A DNA stretch of 40,727 nt from Rhizobiaceae bacterium (GTDB lineage Bacteria; Pseudomonadota; Alphaproteobacteria; Rhizobiales; Rhizobiaceae). How positions within the stretch are numbered: position 1 is the first letter of the stretch; each line of letters opens with the position of its first letter. Below the pieces are notes generated by a model. It was given only the letters and a program-made list of their open reading frames with translations. It did no database searches and was not told the origin of the DNA. Shown piece after piece: positions 38,837-40,727 of the stretch. A program made the position numbers and the translations under genes. Location: contig JAIXTO010000162.1 in the NCBI GenBank assembly GCA_027483885.1, positions 1 to 40,727 of the forward strand, written 5' to 3'.

Positions 38837-38850
38837 GAAGGAGAGGACAC

Positions 38851-39255
38851 ATGCCGAGCCTGTTTCTCGTGACCCTTGTTGTCGATGACTATGACCGCGC
38901 GAAAGATTTTTATTGTGGGGTACTCGGCTTCGAACCCGTGTTCGACGCGCCCCTGCCGGAAGAGGGCAAGCGCTGGGTGGTCATCAAGCCGAAGGGCGGC
39001 GAGGGTGCTTCGCTTCTTTTGGCCCGCGCCGATGGCGAGGTGGAACAGGCAGCGATTGGCAATCAGACGGCCGGCCGCGTCAGCTTCTTTCTCTCGACCG
39101 ATGATTTTGCCCGTGACCATTCAGCCTTCATGTCCAAGGGTGTGCGGTTCATCGAAGAGCCGCGGCATGAGCCATACGGGACGGTCGCGGTATTTTCCGA
39201 TCTCTACGGCAATCTTTGGGATCTGATCCAGCACAACACGGACGGAGCCTCTTGA
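38851..39255 (+). CDS. VOC-superfamily (glyoxalase/extradiol dioxygenase-fold) protein
   Basis: The 134-residue protein has two beta-alpha-beta modules of the vicinal-oxygen-chelate fold. The first starts LVTLVVDDYDRAKDFYCGVLG and the second contains GRVSFFLSTDDF and ends VFSDLYGNLWDLIQ. The usual metal-ligand glutamate near the end is replaced by a Trp-Asp pair, so metal binding and activity are uncertain. GAAGGAGAGG gives a strong ribosome-binding site just after the opp terminator, so its promoter may overlap the end of that operon. It is unlike the other VOC protein in this window in detail. Confidence 0.87.
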   Translation: MPSLFLVTLVVDDYDRAKDFYCGVLGFEPVFDAPLPEEGKRWVVIKPKGGEGASLLLARADGEVEQAAIGNQTAGRVSFFLSTDDFARDHSAFMSKGVRFIEEPRHEPYGTVAVFSDLYGNLWDLIQHNTDGAS

Positions 39256-39393
39256 TCGCAAGGCCCAAGGCGTGCTTCAAGCGCGCCGTTAGCACCATGG
39301 CCCTCAGGGGCGCGGGCGGAAAGATCTTCACCCTTTCCGATGACGCGTTTTCCCGAAAGCCTGTGGCCCTCCACCAGCCTGAATGAGGACGAT

Positions 39394-40458
39394 ATGAATA
39401 CTTTCCAGCCGCTTGTTTTCTCCGGCGTCCAGCCGACCGGCAATCTCCATCTCGGCAATTATCTCGGCGCGATCCGCAAGTTCGTCGCGTTGCAGGAAAA
39501 CAATGATTGCATCTATTGCGTGGTCGATCTGCACGCGATCACCGCCCAGCTTGTGCATGAGGACCTGCGCGGCCAGATCCGCTCGATTGCCGCAGCCTTC
39601 ATCGCTTCGGGTATCGACCCGAAAAAACATATCGTCTTTAACCAGTCGGCCGTGCCGCAGCATGCGGAATTGGCCTGGATCTTCAATTGCGTTGCCCGCA
39701 TCGGCTGGATGAACCGCATGACGCAGTTCAAGGACAAGGCCGGCAAGGATCGTGAAAACGCCTCGCTCGGTCTGCTTGCCTATCCAAGCCTGATGGCGGC
39801 GGACATTCTGGTCTATCGTGCCACCCATGTGCCTGTCGGCGACGACCAGAAGCAGCATCTGGAACTGGCGCGCGACATTGCGCAAAAATTCAACATCGAC
39901 TTCCAGGAAAAAATCCGCGCCACCGGCACGGGTGTCGACATGGTCGTCGGCGAAGAGCCGATCCACGGCTATTTCCCGCTGGTCGAGCCGTTGATCGATG
40001 GGCCGGCGCCGCGCGTCATGTCGCTGCGCGATGGTACCAAGAAGATGTCGAAATCCGACCCGTCGGATCTTTCGCGCATCAACCTGATGGACGACGCCGA
40101 CGAGATCCTGAAAAAAATCCGCAAGGCAAAGACCGATCCGGAAGGCCTGCCGTCTGAACTGGAAGGCCTGAAAGGTCGTCCGGAAGCGGAAAATCTCGTG
40201 GGCATCTATGCGGCTCTCTCCGACAAGACGAAGGAACAGGTGATTTCCGAATTCGGTGGCCAGCAGTTTTCCGTGTTCAAGCCGGCGCTTGCTGATCTTG
40301 CCGTGCATGTGCTCTCGCCGATCACCGCGGAAATGCGCCGCCTGATGGACGATACCAGCCATATCGACGCCATCCTGCGCGATGGTGGTGAACGCGCCGG
40401 CGCCCGCGCCGAAAAGGTGATGAACGAGGTGTTCGACATCGTCGGCTTCCTGCGCTGA
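39394..40458 (+). CDS. trpS: Tryptophanyl-tRNA synthetase
   Basis: TrpS charges tRNA-Trp with tryptophan. The 354-residue class I synthetase has the HIGH-equivalent HLGN at 19-22 within [17 protein letters not shown] and the KMSKS loop at 217-221. VDLHAITAQ and [15 protein letters not shown] are conserved active-site blocks. ATG 39394 follows GAGGACG; ATG 39340 would add 18 unconserved residues. The upstream gap has no run of Trp codons, T-box or attenuator that I can see. A terminator follows. Confidence 0.97.
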   Translation: MNTFQPLVFSGVQPTGNLHLGNYLGAIRKFVALQENNDCIYCVVDLHAITAQLVHEDLRGQIRSIAAAFIASGIDPKKHIVFNQSAVPQHAELAWIFNCVARIGWMNRMTQFKDKAGKDRENASLGLLAYPSLMAADILVYRATHVPVGDDQKQHLELARDIAQKFNIDFQEKIRATGTGVDMVVGEEPIHGYFPLVEPLIDGPAPRVMSLRDGTKKMSKSDPSDLSRINLMDDADEILKKIRKAKTDPEGLPSELEGLKGRPEAENLVGIYAALSDKTKEQVISEFGGQQFSVFKPALADLAVHVLSPITAEMRRLMDDTSHIDAILRDGGERAGARAEKVMNEVFDIVGFLR

Positions 40459-40482
40459 TCGCTTTTGGCGTGTGATTGGATG

Positions 40483-40513
40483 ACCCGCCGCCCCTCATGG
40501 GACGGCGGGTTTT
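40483..40513 (+). terminator. Rho-independent terminator of trpS
   Basis: ACCCGCCG (40483-40490) pairs with CGGCGGGT (40503-40510). An inner CCC/GGG (40492-40494, 40499-40501) extends the stem past one mismatch, and TTTT follows at 40510-40513. Confidence 0.85.
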
Positions 40514-40578
40514 CATTTTCGCCGATTGGTATAAGTTCGGAAACGCGATACATCCGGTCGAGATGAGGGGGAGCGTCC

Positions 40579-40727
40579 ATGGTTTCAAAGCGTCTTTCAC
40601 GGCTCGAGGGGCATCGCCGCAAATTTCTCGCGGTCATCGACGGCACGCCGGAATGCGAACGCGCCGTGCATTATGCCGGGCGTCGTGCGAAAAATTCCAA
40701 CGGCGGGCTGATTCTGCTGTTCGTCAT
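40579..40727 (+). CDS. UspA-like universal stress protein, N-terminal part (3' end outside window)
   Basis: The reading frame starts at ATG 40579 behind GAGGGGGAG and is open to the window end (49 codons). KFLAVIDGTPECERAVHYAG and the following GGLILLFV match the start of the universal stress protein fold, where the first beta strand and the acidic residue contact ATP. The rest of the protein, including the ATP-binding GxxGxxxxxxxxxG motif, lies outside. Function in stress survival is known only at family level. Confidence 0.8.
   Translation, partial: MVSKRLSRLEGHRRKFLAVIDGTPECERAVHYAGRRAKNSNGGLILLFV

Noticed and set aside
39256..39393. Leader peptide or T-box for trpS
   Set aside because: No Trp-codon run, no T-box motif and no alternating hairpins are visible in the 138-base gap.

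Overview
The window is chromosomal DNA of an alphaproteobacterium, almost certainly of the family Rhizobiaceae (Rhizobium/Agrobacterium/Ensifer relatives). The reasons are the rpsT-dnaA gene order, the lptC-lptA-lptB-rpoN-hpf-ptsN block, a malic enzyme fused to a phosphotransacetylase domain beside mutS-glnD-murJ, an OlsB-type ornithine acyltransferase, an OppD-OppF fusion, GC-rich coding sequence and clustered GANTC (CcrM) sites upstream of dnaA. Genus and species cannot be fixed from the sequence alone. I see no rRNA, tRNA, CRISPR array, insertion sequence, prophage or obvious transferred island. This is core genome.

Layout. 1-982: the end of rpsT with its terminator, then a long non-coding dnaA leader carrying eight GANTC sites and several inverted repeats. 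983-4249: dnaA, a small methyltransferase and an EamA exporter, all on +. 4272-7253: a minus-strand operon rph - VOC protein - rdgB - hemW (RNA 3' trimming, nucleotide-pool cleaning, radical-SAM haem protein). It is divergent from hrcA-grpE (heat-shock repressor and nucleotide exchange factor, 7421-9272). 9392-14572: a minus-strand block lptC-lptA-lptB (LPS export), rpoN (sigma-54), hpf (ribosome hibernation) and ptsN (EIIA-Ntr). 14888-16662: sppA, ihfB and a LapA-like protein. 16683-17138: a lone CoxG-like protein. 17282-19793: two RNA-methyltransferase-like genes and lspA with 4-base overlaps. 19954-22890: a cytosolic hybrid histidine kinase and olsB. 22966-25266 (minus): maeB. 25386-32677: mutS, glnD, murJ. 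32691-33113 (minus): a secreted M15-type peptidase. 33475-38793: an oligopeptide ABC importer, oppA-oppB-oppC-oppDF. 38851-40458: a second VOC protein and trpS. From 40579: the start of a UspA-like gene that runs off the window.

Together the genes serve replication initiation, envelope biogenesis (LptABC, MurJ, LspA, SppA, OlsB), nitrogen control (RpoN, PtsN, GlnD), proteostasis (HrcA, GrpE) and translation. I found no convincing new multi-gene system. The best second-look items are regulatory or structural: the GANTC cluster before dnaA, the degenerate receiver inside the hybrid kinase, the roughly 75-residue periplasmic insertion in OppC, the repeated TGACG elements before oppA, and paired UUCG hairpins between hpf and ptsN.

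Start codons were chosen by ribosome-binding site and family length. Several (dnaA, hrcA, hemW, mutS) have plausible alternatives, which are noted in their entries.
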